Source of the DNA: Streptomyces sp. CGMCC 4.7035
GTDB taxonomy: Bacteria > Actinomycetota > Actinomycetes > Streptomycetales > Streptomycetaceae
Assembly (NCBI RefSeq): GCF_031583065.1
Contig: NZ_CP134053.1
Coordinates: 5,249,001 to 5,313,000 of the forward strand
DNA: 64,000 bases
Reading direction: 5' to 3'
The notes beneath the pieces were generated by a model that did no database searches, was not told the origin of the DNA, and saw nothing but the letters and a program-made list of their open reading frames with translations. A program made the position numbers and the translations under genes. Shown piece after piece: positions 10,058-21,873 of the stretch (positions are counted from its first letter, which is position 1; every line of letters starts with the position of its first letter).

Positions 10058-10714
10058 TCAGGCCCAGAGGTGGCTGCCCCAGCGGGTCAGGATCAGCATG
10101 GCGATGATGCCGACGTGCGTGACCGGAAGCACCCAGGTGAACTCGCCGAGGAAGTTCTTCACCGGGCGCGGAGCGGGCAGGAAGTCGTTACGGACGTTGA
10201 ACGAGGTCACGTACCAGAACATGGTGATCGTGGCGACCCAGGCCAGCGAGCACCACAGGCACAGCGCGTTGATCCGGTACAGCGACTGGAACTGCAGCCA
10301 GGTGCAGAAGGCGACGCCGAAGAGTGTGCCGAAGTTGAAGGTCAGCCAGTACCAGCGCGGGAAGCGGGCGCGGGCGAGGAGGCTCATGCCGACGCAGATG
10401 ACGATGCCGTAGGCGACCAGGCCCAGCATCGGGTTGGGGAATCCGAAGGCGGCGGCCTGCTTGCTCTCCATCACGCTGCCGCAGGACACGATCGGGTTGA
10501 TGCTGCAACTGGGGGTGAACGTCTTGCCGCTCACCTTGCCCTCGAGGATCTTGAACTTGTCGATCGTGATGACCCACGCGGCGAGCAGACCGGCCGCACC
10601 GGTGATCACCAGCAGCAGGGCGAACGCGCGACTGCCGCCCACCGCTCGGGGCGCTTCCGTGCGTTCCGGCTCGGTCGACTCGGTGGAGACGTCCTTCACT
10701 GTCGTCTTACTCAT
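10058..10714 (-). CDS. Vitamin K epoxide reductase (VKOR) family membrane protein
   Basis: 218 residues from the ATG at 10714; an adjacent GTG at 10717 would add one. It has five predicted membrane helices. The first Cys pair is likely in the loop CSINPIVSCGSVM, followed by KQAAAFGFPNPMLGLVAYGI. The CxxC-like active site is INALCLWCSLAW (CLWC) in a later helix. Bacterial VKOR homologues reoxidise DsbA-like proteins using quinone. It has no thioredoxin domain of its own. A DsbA-family gene at 56.8 kb could be a partner, but that is only inference. Confidence 0.88.
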   Translation of the reverse strand: MSKTTVKDVSTESTEPERTEAPRAVGGSRAFALLLVITGAAGLLAAWVITIDKFKILEGKVSGKTFTPSCSINPIVSCGSVMESKQAAAFGFPNPMLGLVAYGIVICVGMSLLARARFPRWYWLTFNFGTLFGVAFCTWLQFQSLYRINALCLWCSLAWVATITMFWYVTSFNVRNDFLPAPRPVKNFLGEFTWVLPVTHVGIIAMLILTRWGSHLWA

Positions 10715-10747
10715 CACGTCGATTCCGATACTAGAGAGTGGACCTGT

Positions 10748-10777
10748 GGTCAGTGGTCATCAGTGGTCAGTGGTCAT
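10748..10777. promoter_or_regulatory. Direct repeat upstream of the VKOR gene
   Basis: GGTCAGTGGTCAT occurs at 10748-10760 and again at 10765-10777, with CAGTGGT recurring between them. It lies 34-63 nt before the VKOR start, where a regulator could bind, but no promoter boxes are clear. Confidence 0.35.
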
Positions 10778-11124
10778 TGTGCCGCACCCGGGTGTGTGTC
10801 CACCGTTCGATGAACATAAGGAAGTACGCACGGTCATGCCGGAGCGTTCGGTTCCGGAACCTTGTCTTGGGCCCATTGCGCGGGCGAGACGACCACCGTG
10901 GGGGGCTCCAGGGCGGGCCCGGCGCGGCCCCTCGCGGGTGGGGCTCGGAAAAAAGGGGAATCGCTCGGCAGGACGAATCGGCGCTGCCGAGTTGACGCTG
11001 CTGACGCTGCACTGCAGTGAGTTTTTGGCCCCCGCCGCCCCTACCCCGTCCCGTACCTGGGGCTGCCGCCCCCAGACCCCCGCTAGTCGGGCGGGGCCCC
11101 GGGCGGAGCCCCTGGGCGATGGGC
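10778..11124. other. GC-rich spacer between hisS and the VKOR gene
   Basis: About 350 bp with no convincing gene. It contains several overlapping GC-rich inverted repeats just after the hisS stop (roughly 11075-11125) and a dispersed repeat listed separately. Confidence 0.4.
11056..11084. repeat. Dispersed GC-rich hairpin repeat, copy 1
   Basis: The sequence CTGGGGCTGCCGCCCCCAG continuing ACCCCCGCT is almost identical to 28418-28446. The core folds as GGGGC/GCCCC with a TGCC loop. Both copies are intergenic. Confidence 0.7.
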
Positions 11125-12387
11125 TCAGCCCAGGCGGGATTCCAGTTCCGCCACGATCTCGTTCACGCCCACCGAAACCTGCTCCCCGGACTCCATGTCC
11201 TTCAGCTGGACCACGCCGTCCGCGAGGTCGCGGTCACCGGCCACGATCGCGTAGCGCGCCCCGCTGCGGTTGGCGTTCTTCATCGCGCCCTTCAGCCCCT
11301 TGGCGCCGTACGAGAAGTCCGCCGCGACGCCCAGCTTCCGCAGCTCCGTGACCTTGGCGAACAGGATCCGGCGGGCCTCCTCGCCCAGCGGGACCGCGAA
11401 CACGCTCGTGGACGCGGGGAGTTCGAGCTCGACGCCCTCCGCCTCCAGGGCCAGCACCGTGCGGTCGACGCCCAGCGCCCAGCCCACGGACGGCAGCGCG
11501 GGACCGCCGAGCATCTCCGACAGGCCGTCGTAACGGCCGCCGCCGCCCACCGCGGACTGCGAGCCCAGACCGTCGTGGACGAACTCGAAGGTCGTGCGCG
11601 TGTAGTAGTCCAGGCCACGCACGAGCTTCGGGTCGTCCTCGTAGGCCACGCCCGCCGCGGTGATCAGCTCGCGGACCTCCTCGTGGTACGCCTTGCACGC
11701 GTCGCACAGGTAGTCACGCAGCAGCGGTGCGCCCGTCAGCTGCTTCTGGACCGACTCCCGCTTGTCGTCCAGGACGCGGAGCGGGTTGATCTCGGTGCGG
11801 CGGTGGGTGTCCTCGTCCAGGTCCAGGCCGCGCAGGAAGTCCTGGAGCGCGGCGCGGTACACCGGACGGCACTCCTTGTCACCCAGGCTGTTGAGCAGGA
11901 TGCGGAAGTTCCTCAGGCCCAGCGAGCGGTACGCCTGGTCCGCCAGGATGATCAGCTCGGCGTCGAGCGCCGGGTCCTCCGCGCCGATCGCCTCCGCGCC
12001 GACCTGCGAGAAGTGCCTGTAGCGGCCCTTCTGCGGGCGCTCGTAGCGGTAGTACGAGCCCGAGTACCAGAGCTTGACCGGCAGGTTGCCCGTCTTGTGG
12101 AGGTTCGCCTCCAGAGCGGCCCGAAGCACGGAGGCCGTGCCCTCTGGGCGCAGGGCGAGCTTGTCGCCGCCCTTCGTCTCGAAGGCGTACATCTCCTTCG
12201 TCACGATGTCGGTGGACTCACCGACACCGCGCGCGAAGAGCTCCACGTTCTCGAAGCCGGGCGTCTCGATGTAGCCGTAGCCGGAGTTGCGCAGCGGGGC
12301 GGCGATCGCCTCGCGGACAGCCAGGTACTTCGCGGACTCCGGCGGAATCAGGTCGTACGTGCCCTTGGGGGCTTTGAAGGTGCTCAC
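11125..12387 (-). CDS. hisS: Histidyl-tRNA synthetase
   Basis: 420 residues from the GTG at 12387 ([20 protein letters not shown]), the normal length. Class II motifs: motif 2 is [22 protein letters not shown]; the histidine signatures are [16 protein letters not shown] and GGGGRYDGL. The anticodon-binding domain follows ([20 protein letters not shown]). Longer in-frame readings upstream run into the MBL gene region and are not conserved in character. It lies 11 bp downstream of the MBL-fold gene. Confidence 0.96.
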   Translation of the reverse strand: MSTFKAPKGTYDLIPPESAKYLAVREAIAAPLRNSGYGYIETPGFENVELFARGVGESTDIVTKEMYAFETKGGDKLALRPEGTASVLRAALEANLHKTGNLPVKLWYSGSYYRYERPQKGRYRHFSQVGAEAIGAEDPALDAELIILADQAYRSLGLRNFRILLNSLGDKECRPVYRAALQDFLRGLDLDEDTHRRTEINPLRVLDDKRESVQKQLTGAPLLRDYLCDACKAYHEEVRELITAAGVAYEDDPKLVRGLDYYTRTTFEFVHDGLGSQSAVGGGGRYDGLSEMLGGPALPSVGWALGVDRTVLALEAEGVELELPASTSVFAVPLGEEARRILFAKVTELRKLGVAADFSYGAKGLKGAMKNANRSGARYAIVAGDRDLADGVVQLKDMESGEQVSVGVNEIVAELESRLG

Positions 12388-12398
12388 GGAAAGTCTCG

Positions 12399-13106
12399 TC
12401 ACATTCCTCGTCGGGGAGCCTCGGAGGCTCCCTGGCCGGCGGCCACCTGCCGCAGATACGGATTGGTGGCGCGCTCCTGGCCGATGGTCGTCTGGGGGCC
12501 GTGGCCGGACAGCACCACGGTCGAGTCGTCGAGCGGCAGGCACACACGGGCCAGCGAGTCGAGGATCTCGGCCATGTCACCGCCGGGCAGGTCGGTGCGT
12601 CCGATGGAGCCGGCGAACAACAGGTCGCCCGAGAAGAGGATCGGCGGGATGTCCGCCGCCTCGGGCAGGCCGAAGGTCACCGACCCCTTGGTATGGCCGG
12701 GCGCGTGCGCGACGGACAGCTCCAGACCGGCCAGCTGCAGCTTCGCACCGTCGGTCAGCTCCTTGACGTCGTCCGGCTCCCCCACGGTCAGCTCGCCCAT
12801 CAGCGGCATCCCGATGGAACGCCCGAGCGCCTTCTCCGGGTCGCTCATCATGAACCGGTCCTCGGGGTGGATCCACGCGGGTACGTCGTGCGCGCCGCAC
12901 ACCGGGACGACCGAGGCCACATGGTCGAGGTGACCATGGGTGAGGACGACCGCGACGGGCTTGAGCCGATGCTTCTTGAGCGCGTCCTCGACTCCCTGGG
13001 CCGCCTGGTGGCCCGGGTCGATGATCACGCACTCCTCACCCGCGGCGGGGGCGACCAGGTAACAGTTGGTCCCCCAGGCCCCGGCGGGGAACCCGGCAAT
13101 CAGCAC
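12399..13106 (-). CDS. Metallo-beta-lactamase fold hydrolase (glyoxalase II-like)
   Basis: 235 residues, GTG start with AAGGA just upstream. The metal site HxHxDH is THGHLDH, with a second His in HAPGHTKGS, Asp in [19 protein letters not shown], and a last His in [11 protein letters not shown]. This pattern is that of glyoxalase II-like thioester hydrolases. The substrate cannot be told from sequence. It is upstream of hisS in the same direction and opposite to the cyclophilin gene. Confidence 0.9.
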   Translation of the reverse strand: MLIAGFPAGAWGTNCYLVAPAAGEECVIIDPGHQAAQGVEDALKKHRLKPVAVVLTHGHLDHVASVVPVCGAHDVPAWIHPEDRFMMSDPEKALGRSIGMPLMGELTVGEPDDVKELTDGAKLQLAGLELSVAHAPGHTKGSVTFGLPEAADIPPILFSGDLLFAGSIGRTDLPGGDMAEILDSLARVCLPLDDSTVVLSGHGPQTTIGQERATNPYLRQVAAGQGASEAPRRGM

Positions 13107-13273
13107 GATCGTCCTTCGTTGTGTCGTACGGGGGTGACTGGCTGTGGGTCAGAGCCTACCGGCGCTGCCGATTCCTCAGCGAACCCATATACGGTACGGG
13201 GCACGCGCATGCGGTCGGCACACCAGACGCACGCGTAACGGTCGGCGTACGAGACGCATGAGGAGAAAACCCC

Positions 13274-14095
13274 GTGGTCACCCAGGAACAGCGGCGGCGA
13301 CAGCTCGCCCGGGAGAAGTTCTTGCGGCAGCAGCAGCGGCGTACGGAAGCGCGGCGCAAATCACGCATGCGCAATTCCGTGATCGCATCGGTCCTCGGCG
13401 TGGTCCTGGTGGGCAGCCTGGCGCTGTACACAACCGGGGTGCTGAAGGACGACGACAAGAAGGCCAACGCGGGCGCGGAGGTGACGCCGAGCGCCTCGGC
13501 GACCACCAAGGCGCCGGACCCGTGCGAGAAGCCCGCCGAGGGCAAGGTCGAGTCGATGAGCTGGAAGAAGGAGCCGGCGATGACCATCGACACGTCGGCG
13601 AAGTACACGATGAAGCTGGCGACCACATGCGGTGACATCGGCCTCGCGCTGAAGACGGCGGCGGCCCCGCACACCGTGAACTCGTTCGACTTCCTCGCGG
13701 GCAAGGGCTTCTTCGACCACACCAAGTGCCACCGGCTCACCACCAACGGCATCTACGTGCTGCAGTGCGGCGACCCGCAGGGCACCGGCACCGGCGGCCC
13801 GGGCTACACCATCCCGGACGAGAACCTGAAGGACAAAAGCCTGAAGGGCAACGTGTATCCGGCGGGCACGGTCGCCATGGCGAACACCGGGCAGGCGCAC
13901 ACCGGCGGCAGCCAGTTCTTCCTGGTGTACCAGAACAGTCAGTTGCCGCCCAGCTACACGCCGTTCGGCACCATTGACGCCGCCGGCATGAAGGTGCTGA
14001 AGAAGATCGCGGCCGCCGGCGAGAGCACCGGAGCGGGCGACGGAGCGCCGAACGCTACCGTCGTGATCAACAAGGCGACTGTGACGAAATCCTGA
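13274..14095 (+). CDS. Membrane-anchored cyclophilin-type peptidyl-prolyl isomerase
   Basis: 273 residues, GTG start preceded by GAGGAG. A short basic Gln/Arg-rich cytoplasmic part (EQRRRQLAREKFLRQQQRRTEARRKSR) precedes one helix (about 36-55, SVIASVLGVVLVGSLALYTTG), then a Thr/Ser/Ala linker and the cyclophilin domain (FDHTKCHRLTTNGIYVLQCGDPQGTGTGGPGY; GSQFFLVY). Several active-site positions differ from the classic FHRVI..FMIQGGD pattern (CHRLTT..YVLQCGD), so activity may be weak. It probably acts on secreted proteins outside the membrane. Confidence 0.9.
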   Translation: MVTQEQRRRQLAREKFLRQQQRRTEARRKSRMRNSVIASVLGVVLVGSLALYTTGVLKDDDKKANAGAEVTPSASATTKAPDPCEKPAEGKVESMSWKKEPAMTIDTSAKYTMKLATTCGDIGLALKTAAAPHTVNSFDFLAGKGFFDHTKCHRLTTNGIYVLQCGDPQGTGTGGPGYTIPDENLKDKSLKGNVYPAGTVAMANTGQAHTGGSQFFLVYQNSQLPPSYTPFGTIDAAGMKVLKKIAAAGESTGAGDGAPNATVVINKATVTKS

Positions 14096-14230
14096 CCGCC
14101 AACTGCGAAATTTCGGTCGCGCGGGATGCGGACAGCCGCCCCGCCGGTCGCCTATGTTGGCCGTGACGAAACTGTGGACGATGCCCGGGGGCGCTGAGGC
14201 TCCTCGCAGGCATCATGTGGAGGAGGCGCT

Positions 14231-15460
14231 GTGAGCAGCGACCCGTGGGGCCGCGTCGACGAGACGGGGACCGTGTACGTGCGTACGGCCGACGGCGAGC
14301 AGGTCGTCGGTTCCTGGCAGGCCGGCTCCCCTGAGGAGGCGCTGGCCTACTTCGAGCGCAAGTACGAGGGCCTGGTTGTCGAGATCGGCCTCCTCGAAAA
14401 GCGAGTGCAGACCACCGATCTGTCGGCGAAGGACGCCCAGACCGCGATCGACCATCTGCGGGAGCAGGTGGAAGCACACCACGCGGTCGGCGACCTGGAC
14501 GCGCTGCGGGCGCGGCTGAACAAGCTGGTCGAGACCGTCGAGGCGCGTCGCGAGGAGCGCAAGGCGCAGCGGGCGAAGCAGTCCGACGAGGCGCGGCACT
14601 CCAAGGAGACGCTGGTCATCGAGGCCGAGGAGCTGGCGCAGTCCGACCAGTGGCGGGCGGCCGGCGAACGGCTGCGCGCCCTGGTGGACACCTGGAAGGG
14701 GCTGCCGCGACTCGATCGGAAATCGGACGACGAGCTGTGGCACCGCTTCTCGCACGCCCGCTCGGCGTTCTCCAAGCGTCGCAAGGCACACTTCGCGCAG
14801 CTGGACGCGCAGCGCGAGGAGGCCCGCAAGACCAAGGAGAAGCTGGTCGCCGAGGCCGAGGCGCTGTCGAGCTCGACGGACTGGGGTCCGACGGCGGCGC
14901 GCTACCGCGAGCTGATGGCCGACTGGAAGGCGGCCGGCCGCGCCCAGCGCGAGCACGAGGACGACCTGTGGAACCGCTTCCGCGGCGCCCAGGACGTGTT
15001 CTTCGCGGCGCGCAGCACGGTCTTCGCGGAGCGCGACGCCGAGCAGTCCGAGAACCTCAAGCTCAAGGAGGAGCTGGCCGAGGAGGCGGAGAAGCTGCTG
15101 CCGATCACGGACCTGAAGGCCGCCCGGGCCGCCTTCCGCTCGATCAACGAGCGCTGGGAGGCCATCGGTCATGTGCCCCGCGACGCGCGCCCGCGGGTCG
15201 AGGGCCGGATGCACGCGGTCGAGCGGGCCATCCAGGAGTCCGAGGAAGCCGAGTGGCGCCGCACGAACCCGGAGGCACGCGCGCGTGCCGAGGGTCTCAC
15301 CGGCCAGCTCCAGGCTGCCGTGGACAAGCTGAAGGGCCAGATCGAGCAGGCTCGGGCGGCGGGCAACAACGCCAAGGCCGAGAAGCTGGAGAGGGAGCTG
15401 GAGGGCCGTCAGGCGCTCCTGGACCAGGCCCTCAAGGGTCTCCAGGAGTTCGGCGGCTGA
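14231..15460 (+). CDS. DUF349 domain protein, coiled-coil rich
   Basis: 409 residues, function unknown. GTG start with GGAGGAG about 7 nt upstream. The N-terminus (SSDPWGRVDETGTVYVRT) is typical of the actinobacterial family. Repeated DUF349 units follow, seen as WKGLPRLDRKSDDELWHRFSHARSAF, WKAAGRAQREHEDDLWNRFR and WEAIGHVPRDARPRVEGRM. The remainder is highly charged helix and coiled coil, ending in AKAEKLERELEGRQALL. It is transcribed towards relA and ends before a strong shared terminator. Confidence 0.88.
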   Translation: MSSDPWGRVDETGTVYVRTADGEQVVGSWQAGSPEEALAYFERKYEGLVVEIGLLEKRVQTTDLSAKDAQTAIDHLREQVEAHHAVGDLDALRARLNKLVETVEARREERKAQRAKQSDEARHSKETLVIEAEELAQSDQWRAAGERLRALVDTWKGLPRLDRKSDDELWHRFSHARSAFSKRRKAHFAQLDAQREEARKTKEKLVAEAEALSSSTDWGPTAARYRELMADWKAAGRAQREHEDDLWNRFRGAQDVFFAARSTVFAERDAEQSENLKLKEELAEEAEKLLPITDLKAARAAFRSINERWEAIGHVPRDARPRVEGRMHAVERAIQESEEAEWRRTNPEARARAEGLTGQLQAAVDKLKGQIEQARAAGNNAKAEKLERELEGRQALLDQALKGLQEFGG

Positions 15461-15511
15461 ACAACGGCTGAGCAGGCCTCCGCTGCCTCGTACGAAGACT
15501 CGTACGAAAGG

Positions 15512-15548
15512 AAAGGGGCTCCCGTACATGGCGTACGGGAGCCCCTTT
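15512..15548. terminator. Bidirectional terminator between the DUF349 gene and relA
   Basis: Perfect 16-bp stem AAAGGGGCTCCCGTAC / GTACGGGAGCCCCTTT with a 5-nt loop, followed by a T run on the plus strand and an equivalent one on the minus strand. It lies between two converging genes. Confidence 0.9.
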
Positions 15549-15568
15549 TTGTGCGCTGTGCCGGCGGT

Positions 15569-18088
<2,520 letters not shown>

Positions 18089-18149
18089 GAGGACTCCTCG
18101 TGCGCGATCCGGGTCCCCCGGTCAGGCTCCGGAGATCCCATGGTAGCCA

Positions 18150-18295
18150 TCGGGACCACCGGCTTCAGCCGGTGGGGGAATCGCCGGCCTGGGCCGTGGT
18201 ACTTCCCGAACCGTCCCGCAAGGGGACGGTTCGGGATGGACCGCAACCTTTGGGTTGGAAGCCCCCCTCCTTCAGGTGGGGAGCGGAGTCACGGT
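18150..18295 (+). mobile_element. Solo IS605-like element without transposase or tnpB (MITE, omega-RNA-like 3' end)
   Basis: About 145 bp. The left hairpin CCACCGGC-TTCA-GCCGGTGG (18156-18175) matches in form the left-end hairpin of the tnpB element at 48769-48788, including the TTCA loop. A central 13-bp hairpin has arms 18205-18217 and 18223-18235. The right end is GGAAGCCCCCCTCCTTCAGG followed by TGGGGAGCGGAGTCAC, closely like the right end of the tnpB element (TCTCCCTCCTTCAGG, then AGGGAGAGCAAGTCAA). There is no open frame inside. It lies 60 bp upstream of the relA start, so it may alter relA transcription. Exact ends are uncertain. Confidence 0.65.
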
Positions 18296-18469
18296 GGCGA
18301 TCCCGGGCTGCATACAGGTGCCGCGGGCTCGCCTTCAGGCCGCTGAGACGGCCTTCCACAGGAAGAAACACACGAGGCGGGCGCCGGATTCCTCCGGGCC
18401 CGCCTCGCGGTGTCCTGCGGCCTTCCGTGGCCTTGCGCGGGGGTTGCCCGCGCGGGTCTCGGACCTGTC
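18296..18469. other. Spacer between the solo element and the apt stop
   Basis: About 170 bp with no gene. A GCGGGC-type inverted repeat (GAGGCGGGCGCCGG near 18372 and CCGGGCCCGCCTCG near 18395) probably ends the apt transcript. Confidence 0.4.
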
Positions 18470-19009
18470 TCAGACCTGAAGCAGCGACTCCAGCGGGGCG
18501 CCGCCCAGGGCCGGCTCCAGACGGGCGCGCCCGCCCAGGAAGCCCAGCTCCATGAGCACGGACACACCCGCGACCTCGGCGCCCGCCCGACGGATGAGCT
18601 GGAGCGAGGCCTCGGCGGTGCCGCCGGTGGCGAGGACGTCGTCGACGACCATCACGCGATCGTCAGCGGTCAGGTCCTCGGCGTGCACCTCGATCTCGGC
18701 GGACCCGTACTCCAGGTCGTACGCCTGGCTGAGGGTGGCTCCGGGGAGCTTGCCCGCCTTGCGTACGGGGACGAAGCCGACGCCCGCGCAGACGGCGACC
18801 GGGGCGCCGAGGATGAAGCCGCGGGCCTCCAGGCCCACGATCTTCGTCGCGCCGGCCCGCACGGTCAGCTCAGCCAGCGTGTCGGTGAGCGCGTTGAACG
18901 CCTCCGGGTCCGCGAGCAGCGGTGTGATGTCCTTGAACATCACGCCCGGCTCCGGATAGTCGGGGACGTCGCGGATGCGACTGAGGAGGAGTTCCTGTAT
19001 ATCGGTCAT
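18470..19009 (-). CDS. apt: Adenine phosphoribosyltransferase
   Basis: 179 residues. Salvages adenine to AMP with PRPP. It begins TDIQELLLSRIRDVPDYPEPGV, with FKDITPLLAD, GLEARGFILGAPVA and the PRPP-binding loop VMVVDDVLATGGTAEA. The ATG at 19009 overlaps the secF stop by 4 nt (ATGA), indicating coupling. A much longer in-frame reading upstream is antisense-like shadow of secF and was not used. Next to relA, as in other Streptomyces, linking nucleotide salvage with ppGpp. Confidence 0.95.
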   Translation of the reverse strand: MTDIQELLLSRIRDVPDYPEPGVMFKDITPLLADPEAFNALTDTLAELTVRAGATKIVGLEARGFILGAPVAVCAGVGFVPVRKAGKLPGATLSQAYDLEYGSAEIEVHAEDLTADDRVMVVDDVLATGGTAEASLQLIRRAGAEVAGVSVLMELGFLGGRARLEPALGGAPLESLLQV

Positions 19010-20118
19010 CGGCGCTTTCCGGAGGGTCGGCCGCGGCCACGGCCGCGGGACGCGGGCTGGTTGCGCGGGCCGACGACCGCGGGCGCGACGTCCTGCGAAT
19101 CGTCGTCGTGCGCGTCGGTGGCCCGCGCGTCCGCGAGCTCTTCCGAGGCGGTGGCCTGAGCGCGCTTGGCGAGGACGCGCTTCTTGAGGGCCTTCATCTG
19201 CGGCTCGCGCTCCTTGAGGTCGGCGACGAGCGGCGTGGCGATGAAGATCGACGAGTACGCACCGGCCGCAAGGCCGACGAACAGCGACAGCGAGATGTCG
19301 TTGAGCGTGCCCGCGCCGAGGACACCGCCGCCGATGAACAGCAGGCCGGCGACCGGCAGCAGCGCCACCACGGTGGTGTTGATGGAGCGGACCAGGGTGC
19401 TGTTGATCGAGCGGTTGGCGACGTCGCTGTAGGTCCAGCGGGTCTGCTTGGTGAGGTCCTTCGTCTGCTCCTTGAGGCTGTCGAAGACGACGACCGTGTC
19501 GTAGAGCGAGTAACCGAGGATCGTGAGCAGACCGATGACCGTACCGGGCGTCACCTCGAAGCCGACGAGGGCGTAGATGCCGACCGTGATGGTGATGTCG
19601 TGGATCAGCGCGACCAGGGCCGCGAGGGCCATGCGCCACTCGAAGGCGATCGCCAGGTAGATCACCACGAGCACCATGAAGATCGCCAGACCCTGCCAGG
19701 CCTTGCTGGCGATCTGCTCGCCCCAGCTCGGGCCGACCAGTTCGCCGTTGATCTTCTCCGAGTCGACCTTCAGATCCTTGGCGAGGTCATCCTTGATCTG
19801 GTCGGACTTGGCGGTGTCGATGCCGGCGATCTGGATGCGCAGACCGCCCGTGCCGAGCTTCTGCACGACCGCCTGGTGACCGGCGGACTCCTCCGCGTAC
19901 GTCTCGGCCTGCGCCACGGAGACGCTGGTCTTCGGGGTGGTGAAGACGGCACCGCCCTGGAACTCGATGCCCATGTTCAGGCCGCGCACCGTCAGGCCGA
20001 GGATGGCCGTGATGGTGATCAGGATCGAGATGCCGTACCAGATCTTGCGGTTGCCGACGAAGTCGTATCCGACCTCGCCTCGGTGGAGCCGGGCGCCGAG
20101 GTTGCCGAGCTTCGACAT
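19006..20118 (-). CDS. secF: Protein translocase subunit SecF
   Basis: 370 residues. With SecD and YajC it forms the proton-driven accessory complex that pulls proteins out of SecYEG. Six helices; the first (GISILITITAILGLTVRGLNMGIEFQGG) ends in the family's GIEFQGG motif. Later: FEWRMALAALVALIHDITITVGIYALVGFEVTPGTVIG and SLYDTVVVFDSLKE. It ends in a basic, Arg/Gly-rich tail. It lies 3 bp after secD. Confidence 0.96.
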   Translation of the reverse strand: MSKLGNLGARLHRGEVGYDFVGNRKIWYGISILITITAILGLTVRGLNMGIEFQGGAVFTTPKTSVSVAQAETYAEESAGHQAVVQKLGTGGLRIQIAGIDTAKSDQIKDDLAKDLKVDSEKINGELVGPSWGEQIASKAWQGLAIFMVLVVIYLAIAFEWRMALAALVALIHDITITVGIYALVGFEVTPGTVIGLLTILGYSLYDTVVVFDSLKEQTKDLTKQTRWTYSDVANRSINSTLVRSINTTVVALLPVAGLLFIGGGVLGAGTLNDISLSLFVGLAAGAYSSIFIATPLVADLKEREPQMKALKKRVLAKRAQATASEELADARATDAHDDDSQDVAPAVVGPRNQPASRGRGRGRPSGKRR

Positions 20119-20121
20119 CTC

Positions 20122-21873
20122 TCACGCCTCCTTCGGGTCGACGGGGGCGGAGGGACGACGGGTGCGCCGCAGGGGCGGCTTGGCACCGAGGCGCTTCGGG
20201 TCGAGGCCGGACCAGCTGTGGCCGTCCGCGAAGAACTTCCGGCGGGCGAGGATCGTCATCAGCGGCTTGGTGAACAGGGCGACGACAACCACGTCGAGAA
20301 CCGTGGTCAGACCGAGGGTGAACGCGAAGCCCTGGACCTTGCCGACGGTGACGATGAACAGCACCGCGGCGGCCAGGAACGACACGAAGTCGGAGACCAG
20401 GACGGTGCGCCGGGCGCGCGGCCAGGCTCGCTCGACGGCGGGACGCAGCGAGCGGCCCTCGCGGATCTCGTCCCGGATGCGTTCGAAGTACACGATGAAC
20501 GAGTCCGCGGTGATACCGATCGCGACGATGGCACCACAGACCGCCGGCAGGTTCAGCGCGAAGCCGATGGTCGGGCCGAGCAGCGACATGATCACGTAGG
20601 TCAGGATCCCGGAGACCAGCAGCGAGGCGATCGCGACGAGCGACAGGCCACGGTAGTAGAACACCAGGTAGATCACGACCAGGGCGAGACCGATCGCACC
20701 GGCGAGCAGACCGGCGTGCAGCTGCTCGCCGCCGAGCGCGGCGGTGACGGTGGTGACGCTCTGCTCCTCGAAGGACAGCGGAAGCGCACCGTACGACAGC
20801 ACGTTCGCCAGGTCCTTGGCCTCGGTCTGGTCGAAGTTGCCGGAGATCTGGGCGTTACCGCTCAGCGCCTCCTTGACGAACGGGTCGGAGACGACCTCGC
20901 CGTCGAGGACGATGGCGAACTGGTTCTGCGGCGGCTGGTTCTGCGCCAGCTTGCCGGTGATGCTCGCGAACTTCTTGGACCCCGCGGACGTGAATTCCAT
21001 GGTGACGGTCCAGCCCGCCGAGCCCTGAGTGTCGAAGACCGCCCGGGCCTTCTTGACGTCCGTGCCGGCGACCTCGGCCGGGCCGAGGACGTACTTCTGC
21101 CACTGGCCCGACGAGTTCTTGCCACAGGCCAGGGTCGGCTCGGTGGGCTTGGCGCCCTCTCCGGTCTTGGCGCGGACGGCCTTGTCGGAGCAGTCCAGCG
21201 TGGCGTACGCGGCCTGGAGCTTGCTGGTCGCGTCGGAGCCGCTGCTCGGCGACGGGGAGGGGCTCGTGGAGGCGGAGGCGGATGCGGAGCCGGATGCCGA
21301 CGGCGACGGCGACGAGGTGGCCTTCAGCGCGTTGGTGACCGCACGGCCCTGCGAGGTGGCGGTGGCCGCCGGGCTCCCGGAGCCGGACGGCTTCGGTGAG
21401 CCGGACGAGGTCGCCTTCGGAGAGGAGCTGCCGGAGGCGCTCGGCGTCGGGCTGGCCGAGGCGGCGGGGCCGGAGACCTCGGTGGCCAGCACCGGGCGGA
21501 AGTACAGCTTGGCCGTGGTGCCGACCTGCTGCCGGGCCTGCTTGGAGTTCGTGCCCCTGGGGATGTTGACGATGATGTTGCGATCGCCCTGCGTCTGGAC
21601 CTCCGCCTCGGAGACGCCCAGACCGTTGACACGGCGGTTCATGATGTCGACCGCGGTGTCCAGGTTGGTCTTGTTGATCGCGGATTCCTGGCCGCTCTTC
21701 GCCTTGAGCGTGATGCTCGTGCCACCGGCGAGGTCGATGCCGAGACGCGGAGTGGTGTGCCCGGAGGCGAACATTCCCCCGGTGAGCGCCACGATGGCGA
21801 TCAGGATGAGGGCCAGTGCGCGCCACGGCCTGCTCTGGGCGCTCGCGCTCCGGCCCTTCTTCGGTGCTGCCAC
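20122..21873 (-). CDS. secD: Protein translocase subunit SecD
   Basis: 583 residues, probably GTG start. The first helix (ALALILIAIVALTGGMFASG) leads to the RLGIDLAGGTSITL motif of the periplasmic domain, where NRRVNGLGVSEAEVQTQG and IIVNIPRGT are seen. About residues 133-215 are a Ser/Pro/Gly/Ala-only stretch inserted in the external domain. Helices 2-6 contain GAIGLALVVIYLVFYYRGLSLVA and GITADSFIVYFERIRDEIREG, the SecD core. The low-complexity insertion is common in Streptomyces but unusually long relative to other bacteria. Confidence 0.95.
   Translation of the reverse strand: MAAPKKGRSASAQSRPWRALALILIAIVALTGGMFASGHTTPRLGIDLAGGTSITLKAKSGQESAINKTNLDTAVDIMNRRVNGLGVSEAEVQTQGDRNIIVNIPRGTNSKQARQQVGTTAKLYFRPVLATEVSGPAASASPTPSASGSSSPKATSSGSPKPSGSGSPAATATSQGRAVTNALKATSSPSPSASGSASASASTSPSPSPSSGSDATSKLQAAYATLDCSDKAVRAKTGEGAKPTEPTLACGKNSSGQWQKYVLGPAEVAGTDVKKARAVFDTQGSAGWTVTMEFTSAGSKKFASITGKLAQNQPPQNQFAIVLDGEVVSDPFVKEALSGNAQISGNFDQTEAKDLANVLSYGALPLSFEEQSVTTVTAALGGEQLHAGLLAGAIGLALVVIYLVFYYRGLSLVAIASLLVSGILTYVIMSLLGPTIGFALNLPAVCGAIVAIGITADSFIVYFERIRDEIREGRSLRPAVERAWPRARRTVLVSDFVSFLAAAVLFIVTVGKVQGFAFTLGLTTVLDVVVVALFTKPLMTILARRKFFADGHSWSGLDPKRLGAKPPLRRTRRPSAPVDPKEA

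Noticed and set aside
10767..11012. 81-residue minus-strand reading in the hisS-VKOR spacer
   Set aside because: No ribosome site or family resemblance; overlaps GC-rich repeats.
18470..19639. 389-residue reading that extends apt upstream
   Set aside because: The upstream part is the antisense-like shadow of secF; APT homology begins at the ATG at 19009, which overlaps the secF stop by 4 nt.
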